Source: Halochromatium roseum
Lineage (GTDB): Bacteria > Pseudomonadota > Gammaproteobacteria > Chromatiales > Chromatiaceae
Direction of reading: 5' to 3'
Assembly (NCBI RefSeq): GCF_016653315.1
Contig: NZ_NHSH01000072.1
Coordinates: forward strand, 1-64,000
DNA: 64,000 bases
Part shown: in pieces, positions 15,076 through 22,245 of the stretch
Position numbering within the stretch: position 1 is the first letter of the stretch
Layout of the letters: each line of letters starts with the position of its first letter
Position numbers and translations under genes: made by a program
Notes under the pieces: generated by a model
Seen by the model: the letters and a program-made list of their open reading frames with translations, nothing else
Told to the model about the DNA's origin: nothing
The model's database searches: none

Positions 15076-15822
15076 TCAGCCCCATGCACCGTGCATCGTC
15101 AGCTCGGCGATCTTCGGATGAACACGGCAGCGCTCGCCATAAGGCGGCTTGGGCTCGATCGATGCCATCGCGATGAGGCGCTCCTGCAACTCGGAGATCA
15201 GCGATACGCGCGCTCTGGCTTGGGCCTCGGCCTGGGCGCGCTGCCACTGGATTTCAGGACCGGACAGACCGACCAGCGTCGGACGATCAGCTTTGACTCG
15301 CGCCAGCATCTCGCCCAGCGCTTGAGCATCTTGCTGGTGGAGGTGCAGCTCGGCGGCGTCGTTGTCGCTGGTGTCGCCGGCTAAGCGGCGGTCAATGATC
15401 TGCTGGCGCTTGGCTTCGACCTCGGCAATGCGCTGCTCAAGATTGGCGACACGCTCAGTCCAGGCGTTCAGGCGCTCCTGAGCCTGCTGAGACTGCTTGC
15501 GGGCGATGATCAGATCGCGGGCGGCGGCGGTGCTGATCGAAACCTTGGGCGGCTCGATCTGGCAAAGGGCCTCGATCTTGGCGCTGATCTCCTTGGTTGC
15601 CTGCAGCGCCAGGGTGTCGGCTTCAGCGTCGATGCTGGTGTCTTGCTCTAGGGCCTCTGGCTGGGCCTGTGCCGCTCTGGCGGCGTCCAGGGCAGCTAGG
15701 GCATGGTCAAGGTCGGCGCGCGGTCCTGTGCTGTCTGAGCCGCGCTCTAAAGCCTGCTCAAGATTGGCGCGAGCGGTTGCGACTTGCTGCTCGGCGCGTT
15801 CGATGGGATCGACTTTCGACAT
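15076..15822 (-). CDS. Coiled-coil protein
   Basis: 248 residues from ATG at 15822, preceded by GAGGAAAG at good spacing. Nearly all is predicted coiled coil: ERAEQQVATARANLEQALER, DHALAALDAARAAQ, RVANLEQRIAEVEAKRQQII. A scaffold-like or tail-associated role is possible from its place before the tape measure, but there is no recognised family. A GTCACGACA site lies 52 bp upstream. Confidence 0.65.
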   Translation of the reverse strand: MSKVDPIERAEQQVATARANLEQALERGSDSTGPRADLDHALAALDAARAAQAQPEALEQDTSIDAEADTLALQATKEISAKIEALCQIEPPKVSISTAAARDLIIARKQSQQAQERLNAWTERVANLEQRIAEVEAKRQQIIDRRLAGDTSDNDAAELHLHQQDAQALGEMLARVKADRPTLVGLSGPEIQWQRAQAEAQARARVSLISELQERLIAMASIEPKPPYGERCRVHPKIAELTMHGAWG

Positions 15823-15873
15823 ACTTTCCTCGGGGTTTTGACCGGGTTTCGGTGGGGTTTCGACCATTAGCAC

Positions 15874-15882
15874 GTCACGACA
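15874..15882. promoter_or_regulatory. GTCACGACA site upstream of 15822 gene
   Basis: Same 9-mer as the inverted copy at 17039-17047 upstream of the 16993 gene. Both lie just after a leftward terminator and before a leftward gene. Confidence 0.45.
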
Positions 15883-15898
15883 CCCCAGCGAGCAAGGC

Positions 15899-15927
15899 AA
15901 AAAAAAGCCCAGCGCAAGGGCCGGGCT
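15899..15927 (-). terminator. Rho-independent terminator after 15953-16471 gene
   Basis: On the minus strand AGCCC...GGGCT forms a GC stem followed by at least seven T. Confidence 0.75.
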
Positions 15928-15952
15928 GTAGGTCTGTCGGTGGCGATGGGGA

Positions 15953-16471
15953 TTACCGGCCTTGCAAGCGCTGCAGCCTGTGCAACGCGAGATTTCGCAA
16001 ACGCAGATCTGCTTCGGCAGCGGTGCGGGTGTCGATCTGGCCTTGCTGCTGTGCATTCCAGACCGTCTCTCTCGCTTTTGCGATCTCGGCGCCGGCATTC
16101 ACACGCGGGGTAGCTCTCCGATTCTGACGTGCAATCGATTTCATCATTTTGGACATCTCTCTCATGGCGCGGGTTGTGCCTTGTTCGCTGTGGTCGATAT
16201 GGGTCATGCTCTTGCGATACTCATAACGCGAAACCGGCATCGTTCCCGGTGCTCGGCGAGCAGGAAACCCTGCTGTAGCTCGGCGGGCCGCAAGAATCTC
16301 GTTGTCGCTCATCGCGCTGTATGACCGGAGCAGCAAGTCCATGTCGCTCATGTCTTCGCTGTAGCCAAACGATTTAGCGACCACACTGCCGCCGATGCGA
16401 TCGATCGCGGCCAGGTCTTCAACGAGTGATTGGAAATTGCTGCATTGTCGAACATCACATGAATAGGTCAT
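15953..16471 (-). CDS. Hypothetical protein (172 aa)
   Basis: Begins MTYSCDVRQCSNFQSLVEDL; has a central SDNEILAARRATAGFPARR and a basic helical C-terminal half (ARQNRRATPRVNAGAEIAKA). The start overlaps the upstream stop by ATGA and the gene ends at a terminator, so it closes a three-gene unit (16993 to 15953). Family not recognised. Confidence 0.6.
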   Translation of the reverse strand: MTYSCDVRQCSNFQSLVEDLAAIDRIGGSVVAKSFGYSEDMSDMDLLLRSYSAMSDNEILAARRATAGFPARRAPGTMPVSRYEYRKSMTHIDHSEQGTTRAMREMSKMMKSIARQNRRATPRVNAGAEIAKARETVWNAQQQGQIDTRTAAEADLRLRNLALHRLQRLQGR

Positions 16472-16656
16472 GCTGCCTTACCTCTGTTTGCTCGCTTGTT
16501 GGTCGCTTTGGCGTGCTGGTGGAAATGAATCACGTCAGAAGCGGTCGCTCGGCCTGTGTCCTCGATCGTCTCGACGGTCGCCTCGGGGTGCATTCTGCGC
16601 ACGATCTCTGCTGCGGCCTCAGCGCTCGGTGCGAGAATCATCAGTTCTCTGGTCAT
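16468..16656 (-). CDS. Small hypothetical protein (62 aa)
   Basis: MTRELMILAPSAEAAAEIVR, then HPEATVETIEDTGRATASDV: a compact alpha/beta-looking protein. It overlaps the upstream zinc-cluster gene by 38 bases and the downstream gene by 4, consistent with a packed element operon. The longer frame (to 16788) has no support for its extra N-terminus. Confidence 0.55.
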   Translation of the reverse strand: MTRELMILAPSAEAAAEIVRRMHPEATVETIEDTGRATASDVIHFHQHAKATNKRANRGKAA

Positions 16657-16993
16657 CATCGATTCGTACCTCGATATAGTAGGCATTGAGTTGTTCAGTG
16701 AGCGTCGGCGGCTTACTGCGGCGCCATTTGCCAGTGATGGTTTCGCGTAGCCGGTTAAAGCACGATATGCAAACGATCTTGAACACAAGGCGCCGATGAT
16801 CCTTCCCGCACCAGGCGCAATGCCTTCCTGTTGCCGTCTTCAGCTTGACGCCAGCATGACCCGCGCCGATCTCGCATCGGTAGCAAGGATGATGCTGGTC
16901 ACCTTGGTGCTTGAGGAAACTCTGAGCGCAAGCGTGCTCGGTCAATCGCAGCGATGGCCGATTCGGGCAATCGAAAAGCGGTGGAAGGTCCAT
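16619..16993 (-). CDS. Zinc-cluster phage protein (124 aa)
   Basis: Contains LFDCPNRPSLRLTEHACAQS, CYRCEIGAGHAG, CAWCGKDHRRLVF and CISCFNR: several CxxC pairs that should bind one or two zinc ions. Similar cysteine-rich proteins (LTEHAC...C..CEIGA.HAG...C..C) occur widely in proteobacterial phages, with no known function as far as I know. First gene of its unit; a TGTCGTGAC cluster lies upstream. Confidence 0.7.
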   Translation of the reverse strand: MDLPPLFDCPNRPSLRLTEHACAQSFLKHQGDQHHPCYRCEIGAGHAGVKLKTATGRHCAWCGKDHRRLVFKIVCISCFNRLRETITGKWRRSKPPTLTEQLNAYYIEVRIDDDQRTDDSRTER

Positions 16994-17004
16994 GCTGTTC
17001 TCGC

Positions 17005-17048
17005 TGTCGTGACTTGTCGTGACAAACCGATTATGTGAGTCACGACAA
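17005..17048. promoter_or_regulatory. TGTCGTGAC cluster upstream of zinc-cluster gene
   Basis: TGTCGTGAC at 17005-17013 and TTGTCGTGAC at 17014-17023 are tandem; the inverted copy GTCACGACAA is at 17039-17048. The 17014 and 17039 copies are perfect 10-bp inverted repeats. Starts 12 bp from the start codon at 16993. Likely operator or activator site. Confidence 0.6.
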
Positions 17049-17071
17049 CTTCAGCGGGGCTGTGCGCGCAA

Positions 17072-17104
17072 TAAAAAACCCGCCGATGTTGCCATGGGCG
17101 GGTT
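17072..17104 (-). terminator. Rho-independent terminator after 17126 gene
   Basis: AACCCGCC (17077-17084) and GGCGGGTT (17097-17104) form an 8-bp stem, followed on the minus strand by a T-run. Confidence 0.8.
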
Positions 17105-17125
17105 GGTTGGTCTCAATCGAGATTG

Positions 17126-17329
17126 CTATGCGGCCGGCAATCGCTCGCCGCGCTCGAGCATATCGATCAGCGCTTCCTCAAGCTGGTGCAGTCCGGCCAG
17201 CACGCGACGAGCACGATTGCGCTGCTCATCAGTCAATTCGCCGTCGCCCGCGATCTGCTCTAGGGTGTCTTTGATGATCGCGTGCATGGTGTCGCCTTCG
17301 TCGATGGCTTCTTGCGTGATGTCGGTCAT
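17126..17329 (-). CDS. Small acidic helical protein (67 aa)
   Basis: MTDITQEAIDEGDTMHAIIK, then DTLEQIAGDGELTDEQRNRA and a helical end. Strongly acidic. Overlaps the upstream stop by ATGA. Last gene before a terminator. Small acidic element proteins often act by binding host proteins, but nothing here shows a target. Confidence 0.6.
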   Translation of the reverse strand: MTDITQEAIDEGDTMHAIIKDTLEQIAGDGELTDEQRNRARRVLAGLHQLEEALIDMLERGERLPAA

Positions 17330-17469
17330 TGTTGGGCTCCTGTGGTGGGTGTGGTCAGGTTTCGCAGTTCGGCGAGCAGGCGTAGCAGGGCCGGCTCGTT
17401 CAGCTTGCGGACTTGGCGAGCGATGTAACGTTCGACCTCGCGCGGCCGATCGGTGCGGGGCCTTGTCAT
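17326..17469 (-). CDS. Small basic protein (47 aa)
   Basis: MTRPRTDRPREVERYIARQV followed by RKLNEPALLRLLAELRNL. Basic helical start, leucine-rich end. Both ends overlap neighbours by ATGA, so it is part of a translationally coupled chain 17591 to 17126. Family not recognised. Confidence 0.5.
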   Translation of the reverse strand: MTRPRTDRPREVERYIARQVRKLNEPALLRLLAELRNLTTPTTGAQQ

Positions 17470-17591
17470 ACCGGTGCACCCCCGAGCGCGAGCACGGCCA
17501 GGGTCACGGAAGTGCAGGCGAGTATGAACGACAGCGCCGTGTTGATGCGCGCCATCAGGGTTAGGGTGTTGGTATGCTGGCGTGTAGCCAT
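17466..17591 (-). CDS. Single-span membrane miniprotein (41 aa)
   Basis: MATRQHTNTLTLMARINTAL then SFILACTSVTLAVLALGGAPV. One hydrophobic segment (about residues 19-37) after a polar N-terminus. The stop overlaps the next ATG by four bases, which supports translation of this very short gene. Its size allows a holin-like, toxin-like or subunit role; none can be chosen from sequence. Confidence 0.5.
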   Translation of the reverse strand: MATRQHTNTLTLMARINTALSFILACTSVTLAVLALGGAPV

Positions 17592-17660
17592 GATTCACCT
17601 CGTACTAGGTGGTTGTGGTGAGGCATCGTTGCCGGGTTCCAGCCGGTGACGGTGCCGTTA

Positions 17661-18212
17661 TCAGCTGTCCTTGCTGCCGCCATCGTCGGCGGGCTTGTCG
17701 TCATCTTTCTTGCGGTACTTCTTGCCAGCCGTGACACCGTGCTCGGTGGTCGGCGGTCGGCAGTCCATTTCCCAGCTGTCCAGATAGCGCTCGTGCTCAT
17801 CGATCTGCGCCAGTGCTGCGGCGTACTTCTCAGTCCGGGCTCGGTCCTTCTCGGTCACCACAGGCAACCGTGACAGGTCCATGTTGTCCTTCAGGTCTGC
17901 AGTCTTGACCGCCCGCGCGATCTGGTCATCAGCACAGCGAGCCACGAAGTCTGCATAGGGCTCGCCGGGCCGCTTGGTCAGGGCCTTGACCGCGATCACA
18001 ACGCGCTCGGGGATGCCTGCCTGCAGAAGATGGGCCGCTGTGGTGTCGGTGTCCTCGAGCACGTCATGCAAGACGGCTGCGGCGCGCTCCTGGTCGGTCT
18101 GCATGGCCGCCATGACGCGCAAGGGGTGCTCAATATACGGCTTGCCAGCTTTGTCCTGCTGGCCCTCGTGCGCCTTGGTGGCGATCTGGATTGCGTTCTC
18201 GACGTAGCTCAT
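17661..18212 (-). CDS. HD-domain (p)ppGpp-hydrolase-like protein
   Basis: 183 residues. AHEGQQDKAGKPYIEHPLRV (residues 14-33), AAVLHDVLEDTD (45-56; His49-Asp50) and KTADLKDNMD (103-112) follow the HD motif set of the SpoT/RelA hydrolase domain and of stand-alone small alarmone hydrolases (MESH1 type). There is no synthetase domain. The last ~35 residues are a charged tail (KKYRKKDDDKPADDGG). Expected reaction: removal of pyrophosphate from (p)ppGpp or a related nucleotide. The stop codon precedes a 69-bp gap; the start overlaps the small RHH-like gene by ATGA. On an element this could lower host alarmone levels. Confidence 0.75.
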   Translation of the reverse strand: MSYVENAIQIATKAHEGQQDKAGKPYIEHPLRVMAAMQTDQERAAAVLHDVLEDTDTTAAHLLQAGIPERVVIAVKALTKRPGEPYADFVARCADDQIARAVKTADLKDNMDLSRLPVVTEKDRARTEKYAAALAQIDEHERYLDSWEMDCRPPTTEHGVTAGKKYRKKDDDKPADDGGSKDS

Positions 18213-18391
18213 AGCTCGTTGTCCTCATCGGCCTTGCGTTCGCGCTCGAAAGCCTTAGTCAGACGCGCGACGTACGCTTTGACGCGCTCGACATCGCGCT
18301 CGGGAATCCAGAAATTCAGCTTGCGATAGCCTTGCTCGGTCTTGCGTTGATGAAACCGGGCTTGGCGTCGTTTGGCGTTTTGGTCTGACAT
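18209..18391 (-). CDS. Small basic ribbon-helix-helix-like protein (60 aa)
   Basis: MSDQNAKRRQARFHQRKTEQ, then GYRKLNFWIPERDVERVKAYV. The pattern of a short strand (KLNFWIP) followed by charged helices resembles ribbon-helix-helix DNA-binding proteins. First gene of the transcript that includes the HD protein, so autoregulation is plausible. Confidence in the fold is limited. Confidence 0.5.
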   Translation of the reverse strand: MSDQNAKRRQARFHQRKTEQGYRKLNFWIPERDVERVKAYVARLTKAFERERKADEDNEL

Positions 18392-18749
18392 GCCGTTAGT
18401 CTGCGCCGTTGATTCTCACAGTGCAAGTGTTTTTTCTAACGCTGCTAAAATGTTACCCCCAGCGTTACCCCAGCCACCATTTACCCCAAGTCAGCTGCTC
18501 CCTATCGGCATGAAAGCCCCGTCATTGCTGGACTTGCGGGATAGGTAGCAGCTGACTACAGATCACCTGCTCCTGAGTGAGTGTTACCCCGGCTGAGGGT
18601 ATCGGCGGGCACGGTGCAGGTTTGCGTTGTGCCGTTGCAACGCGAATGGCATCGCTCAGACCGCTTGCGGCCGCGGCCTCGGTGGCATCGGTAGCTCAGT
18701 GCCGAGCAGGTTGTTCATCATGCCGCGTGCTCCGCCATGGTGATTGCTC
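18392..18749. promoter_or_regulatory. Structured intergenic region with GTTACCCC repeats
   Basis: No gene in 358 bp. 18447-18473 is the second copy of the 27-bp repeat found at 5423-5449. GTTACCCC occurs at 18452, 18464 and 18583, with TTTACCCC at 18479. A large inverted repeat follows: 18489-18506 pairs with 18540-18557 over 18 bp with one mismatch and a 33-base loop. Iteron-like motifs beside a long hairpin, next to the replication genes, make this a candidate replication origin. It must also hold the promoter for the leftward 18391 transcript. Confidence 0.5.
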
Positions 18750-19139
18750 CTAAGCGGCTTGGTATTCGGGGATTCGCGGATCGCTGTCATCGGCTCTGCC
18801 GCCGTGATTGCGGTGCCCCTTGGTGGCTCTGGCGATGATGGCGGGATCGTTCGGGATGACGGTCAATCCAGCCAGGCCATAGATGCAAAAGCGCTCAATC
18901 TCCGTTGCTCCATGCCGCAGTCGCAACGCACGGCCCTCGGGTGTGTCGCGCAACTCGGCGACGTACCGCATCAAATCCGCAGCCTCCAGGCTAGCCCGGA
19001 CGCTCGCTATCGGCGGTAGGCCGCTATAGCTGTCGCAGGTCCGCCAGTGCCGCGCGTAGGGTATGTGTTCGACGTAGTGCGTGCACCAATCCTGATCGTC
19101 CAGGCGTGCGCAGTCCGAGCATCGGATGCGGTTGTTCAC
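18750..19139 (-). CDS. Cysteine-containing hypothetical protein (129 aa)
   Basis: Starts at GTG 19139, overlapping the upstream stop (GTGA). Early residues RCSDCARLDDQDWCTHY and RTCDSY suggest a small metal-binding knuckle. The rest is helical (ASLEAADLMRYVAELRD, EIERFCIYGLAGLTVIPND). It is the last gene of the replication operon. The role is unknown. The longer frame (to 19208) lacks a supported start. Confidence 0.55.
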   Translation of the reverse strand: MNNRIRCSDCARLDDQDWCTHYVEHIPYARHWRTCDSYSGLPPIASVRASLEAADLMRYVAELRDTPEGRALRLRHGATEIERFCIYGLAGLTVIPNDPAIIARATKGHRNHGGRADDSDPRIPEYQAA

Positions 19140-19474
19140 GCGGCTTCCCTCCTTCCCTCGGTCGCTCGATCTAGGTAATACGTCAGTGCGGCCGGGTCGA
19201 CTGCGCACATCTGCATCACCTCGCCGATGATCTGCTTGTCGTGCTCGCCGATGGACGCGAGCCAGGCGCGGATGGTTGCCTCGTCGCCAGCGTCGATGCT
19301 TGACTCGTTGGCGGCGGTCAACAGCGCTAACAGCTCCGCCTTGTGGGCTCGCAACTCTGGCGTGAGCGATGCAATCGCCTCGGGAGGTCCATACAGGTCA
19401 AGCGTCCCCGCTGCGGTGGCGGTGATGGTCACGTCCGCAGCTTTGGCGCGGTCGAGTAAGGTGGCTGCACTCAT
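19136..19474 (-). CDS. TubC-docking-domain-like small protein
   Basis: 112 residues. MSAATLLDRAKAADVTITAT...GTLDLYGPPEAIASLTPELRAHKAELLALL matches the short helical domain annotated as TubC N-terminal docking domain, common next to plasmid and phage primase genes. It overlaps both neighbours by four bases, so it is coupled to the primase-helicase and may bind it. Confidence 0.65.
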   Translation of the reverse strand: MSAATLLDRAKAADVTITATAAGTLDLYGPPEAIASLTPELRAHKAELLALLTAANESSIDAGDEATIRAWLASIGEHDKQIIGEVMQMCAVDPAALTYYLDRATEGRREAA

Positions 19475-22245
19475 AGCGATGCCCTCACTTTCTCGGCTGC
19501 TTGCGGCTTGACCGACTCATCGGCATCTCGCACCAGCGCCCATTGCTGGCGCCCTCGGGAGACCGTTCCTCGGATGATCCGTCGTCCGTCGTGGCGGCGG
19601 TCAACGTGGCGCTCGATCCAGCGACCAAGGATTCGGGGGTTGATGACACCGCGCTGGTCGGCGATCTCACGAACAGCATCATCAAGTGCGGGCCGCGCAT
19701 CGTCCTCGGGTGCGAACTCGCTGTGCTCGGTGGCAGTGATCAGTGCAGCGGTGGTGGTGGGCTTGGTGCCGATCACGGCATCCCATGCCGACAACAGGGC
19801 GCTGAGCTTCGCTGTTTCAGGGTCGAGCGCAAAGGCGCGCTCGGTGGCGGTCAGCGGGTCTGCAAACCGCTTGTCCCATGTCCCGACCCAGCAGACCGTC
19901 TGCCGCACAAGGTCATCCCAAACCTCAAAGGAGGCCGTTCTGCCGGCGCCATGTCTGACGCGGCCGGTGGTGATCCATGCACGCATGATGGTCAGCGCTG
20001 CCGACACAAGTTCCATGCGGCGAGAAAGCACCTGCTCCAATGGGCAGAAATCGAACTCGCGGGCATAGGGTTTCTCGATCCGGGCGTCCAGTCGGGCCGG
20101 GAAGATGCGCCGACAGGTATCGCCGATCAGCCGCAGATTGTTACCTGTAGTTAGGAACAGGCATCGGTTCGGAAGGGTTGCGGTCTGCGAACTGCCAAGG
20201 ATGCGGTCAGAATAGGTCGCGCTCGTCAGGAAGGCGTCTAAGGCCGCATTGCCAAGACCGTCTCTCACGTTGTCCCACAAGATCACGCGATGACCGTCGC
20301 GTAGTGCTGCAAACAGGCGCTTGCGGGCCTCGTCGTCTTGGCTGCCTGCGGGCGGGAGAACCGGAGGCGTATACCCCAGCGATAACGCGGCGATGGCTTG
20401 AGCAAGCAAGGTCTTGCCGGTGCCTGCGCTCGGCGCATCCAGTGCGATACCGGGCGCTGTCGGCAGGCTGGCGCGGACCACTGCGGTCAGCAGCATCGAC
20501 AGCACGACGCCAGCATCCACCTCGTCCACCAGCGGGAACAGCCGGAACGGATGCCATAACGCATCCAGGGCCGTGCGTGCCTGCTCCATCGTCGGCGCAA
20601 CCGGGACCGCCGGGAGGTCTGGCGTATCACTCATCAGCAGCAGTTTTGAGGCAGCGTCATAACCCGGCTCCGCAAGGATGCTGCCATCGGCGCGCAAGGT
20701 CGGCGCGGTTATCACCGCATCCAGTTGAGGCAAACCGCGCTCGCCGTCTTTGGCGACAATCCGCATGGCGGCCCATGCTGGCGCGTCCTGCGGTTCTTCA
20801 TCAGGCGGCGCGTCCGGCTCTGGACCGGCAACCAGGACATAGAACTCGGCGATGCGGTCGAAGTGGTCCACCAGCCAATCACGGTTGACCGGTAGGGTCC
20901 GGGCGTCCTCGGTGACGCGCGCGAGGGATGCACCGTCGCCGTGGTCGTACAGATCGCCTCGGGCGCGCAACAGGTCGAGTACCTGATCCACCACACGCGC
21001 GCGATCACCACGTTTCAGCTCAATCCTGGCGCTCGGGCGCAGCAGCGGGAAGCGTCGTCCGCCGTGGGCATGGCTGTAGATGTACGGGCGTCCACCACTG
21101 CGGAGATTGGCCCAGGCGATGCGTCGATCACTGCCATAGTCAGGTTCCAGCGGATCGCCAAAGCGCTTGCCGTGCCACTTCTGCGGGTTGTCGAGCAGTT
21201 GGCCGACCGTGGGCGTACTGCCATCATCGCAGTGCAAGACGAAATCGCCGGTTAGCTCGCGTTTCTCGCTGGCGCGGGTCAACGCGGCGCGGATCGCTTC
21301 GACGGCGATGCCGTGCTTCTCGGCAATCTTGGGCGCTTCGGTCTCGACCCATTCCTCGCGGGCCGATTTGAGTTGCGGCTTGATGGCCTCGCGGGCGGAT
21401 CGGCGTGCGTTGGTGGCTTGGGTCTTGATCGTGCCATCGGCAGCGGCGATTAGGTCGCGGAGGTCGAGCATGCCCTTTGTATCGCCGTCGATGAACCATC
21501 TTGGCGCTTTGCGCTCGACGCCTTCACCGAGAATCGGCGGCGCTGCGAAATCTAGGCGCTCGGGCTGCCAGACTGAGGCATCTACAAGGCCGCGCTCTAG
21601 CGCTTGCCCCGCCCTGCCGATCTCGATGCGGCCATGTCCAGATGACCACAGCAGCGCCATCAACGCCTTTCCTGCCTCGGGAATCAGCGCGGCATCACGA
21701 ACCGGGATGTAGATGCGCTGCCCGGTGATGCCTGCTTTGCTATCGTCGGTAGTGCACTGGATGCCGCTCGACGCGGACGGGCGCCAAAGCATCGGCGCCG
21801 ACGCGAGGCAGGGAGCAAGACCACGCAAGACCTCGATCAGTGCTTCAGGTTCAAGCGCATGATCCGCGTCGCTGTCGTGGTCCAGCATGAAGATGCCGGG
21901 AGCGCGACGGAACCCAAAGAACTTGCGGGTTCGGGATATTGCTCCGGGCGCCGACTCAAGACGCTTCTCGGAAACAAGGCGCGCTGTCGCTTCAGGCGTT
22001 ACACCAAAGGCCAGCGCTTGACTGACCTTCAGTCCGTCGAGCAGGTCAGCAAATTCACGCAACGACGGAACAGTAACCAGTTCGGCTGTGCCCTCGGTGA
22101 GTTGCGCGCTGGAGGTCTTAACCAGTTTGCCGTTGGTGCCGACCTTGAATTGCTTGGTCAGGATTCGCGGGTTGGTTGCCGTGATCCGGGTCAGCGCGAT
22201 ACCGCGATTCGGCACCGCATGCAGGTTTGAATTGCTGTTGCTCAT
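19471..22245 (-). CDS. Large primase-helicase-like replication protein
   Basis: 924 residues from ATG at 22245. The N-terminal half has GIFMLDHDSDADHALEPEAL and GRIEIGRAGQALERGLVDAS, consistent with the archaeo-eukaryotic-type primase or VirE-like region of element replication proteins. The C-terminal half is an ATPase: Walker A APSAGTGKT (about 604-612), Walker B VILWDNV (~654), followed by LFLTTGNNLRLIGDTCRRIF and an arginine-rich region. A single protein that primes and unwinds would let the element replicate independently, as P4 alpha does. Overlaps the helicase stop by ATGA. The extra 40 codons upstream are rejected. Confidence 0.75.
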   Translation of the reverse strand: MSNSNSNLHAVPNRGIALTRITATNPRILTKQFKVGTNGKLVKTSSAQLTEGTAELVTVPSLREFADLLDGLKVSQALAFGVTPEATARLVSEKRLESAPGAISRTRKFFGFRRAPGIFMLDHDSDADHALEPEALIEVLRGLAPCLASAPMLWRPSASSGIQCTTDDSKAGITGQRIYIPVRDAALIPEAGKALMALLWSSGHGRIEIGRAGQALERGLVDASVWQPERLDFAAPPILGEGVERKAPRWFIDGDTKGMLDLRDLIAAADGTIKTQATNARRSAREAIKPQLKSAREEWVETEAPKIAEKHGIAVEAIRAALTRASEKRELTGDFVLHCDDGSTPTVGQLLDNPQKWHGKRFGDPLEPDYGSDRRIAWANLRSGGRPYIYSHAHGGRRFPLLRPSARIELKRGDRARVVDQVLDLLRARGDLYDHGDGASLARVTEDARTLPVNRDWLVDHFDRIAEFYVLVAGPEPDAPPDEEPQDAPAWAAMRIVAKDGERGLPQLDAVITAPTLRADGSILAEPGYDAASKLLLMSDTPDLPAVPVAPTMEQARTALDALWHPFRLFPLVDEVDAGVVLSMLLTAVVRASLPTAPGIALDAPSAGTGKTLLAQAIAALSLGYTPPVLPPAGSQDDEARKRLFAALRDGHRVILWDNVRDGLGNAALDAFLTSATYSDRILGSSQTATLPNRCLFLTTGNNLRLIGDTCRRIFPARLDARIEKPYAREFDFCPLEQVLSRRMELVSAALTIMRAWITTGRVRHGAGRTASFEVWDDLVRQTVCWVGTWDKRFADPLTATERAFALDPETAKLSALLSAWDAVIGTKPTTTAALITATEHSEFAPEDDARPALDDAVREIADQRGVINPRILGRWIERHVDRRHDGRRIIRGTVSRGRQQWALVRDADESVKPQAAEKVRASL

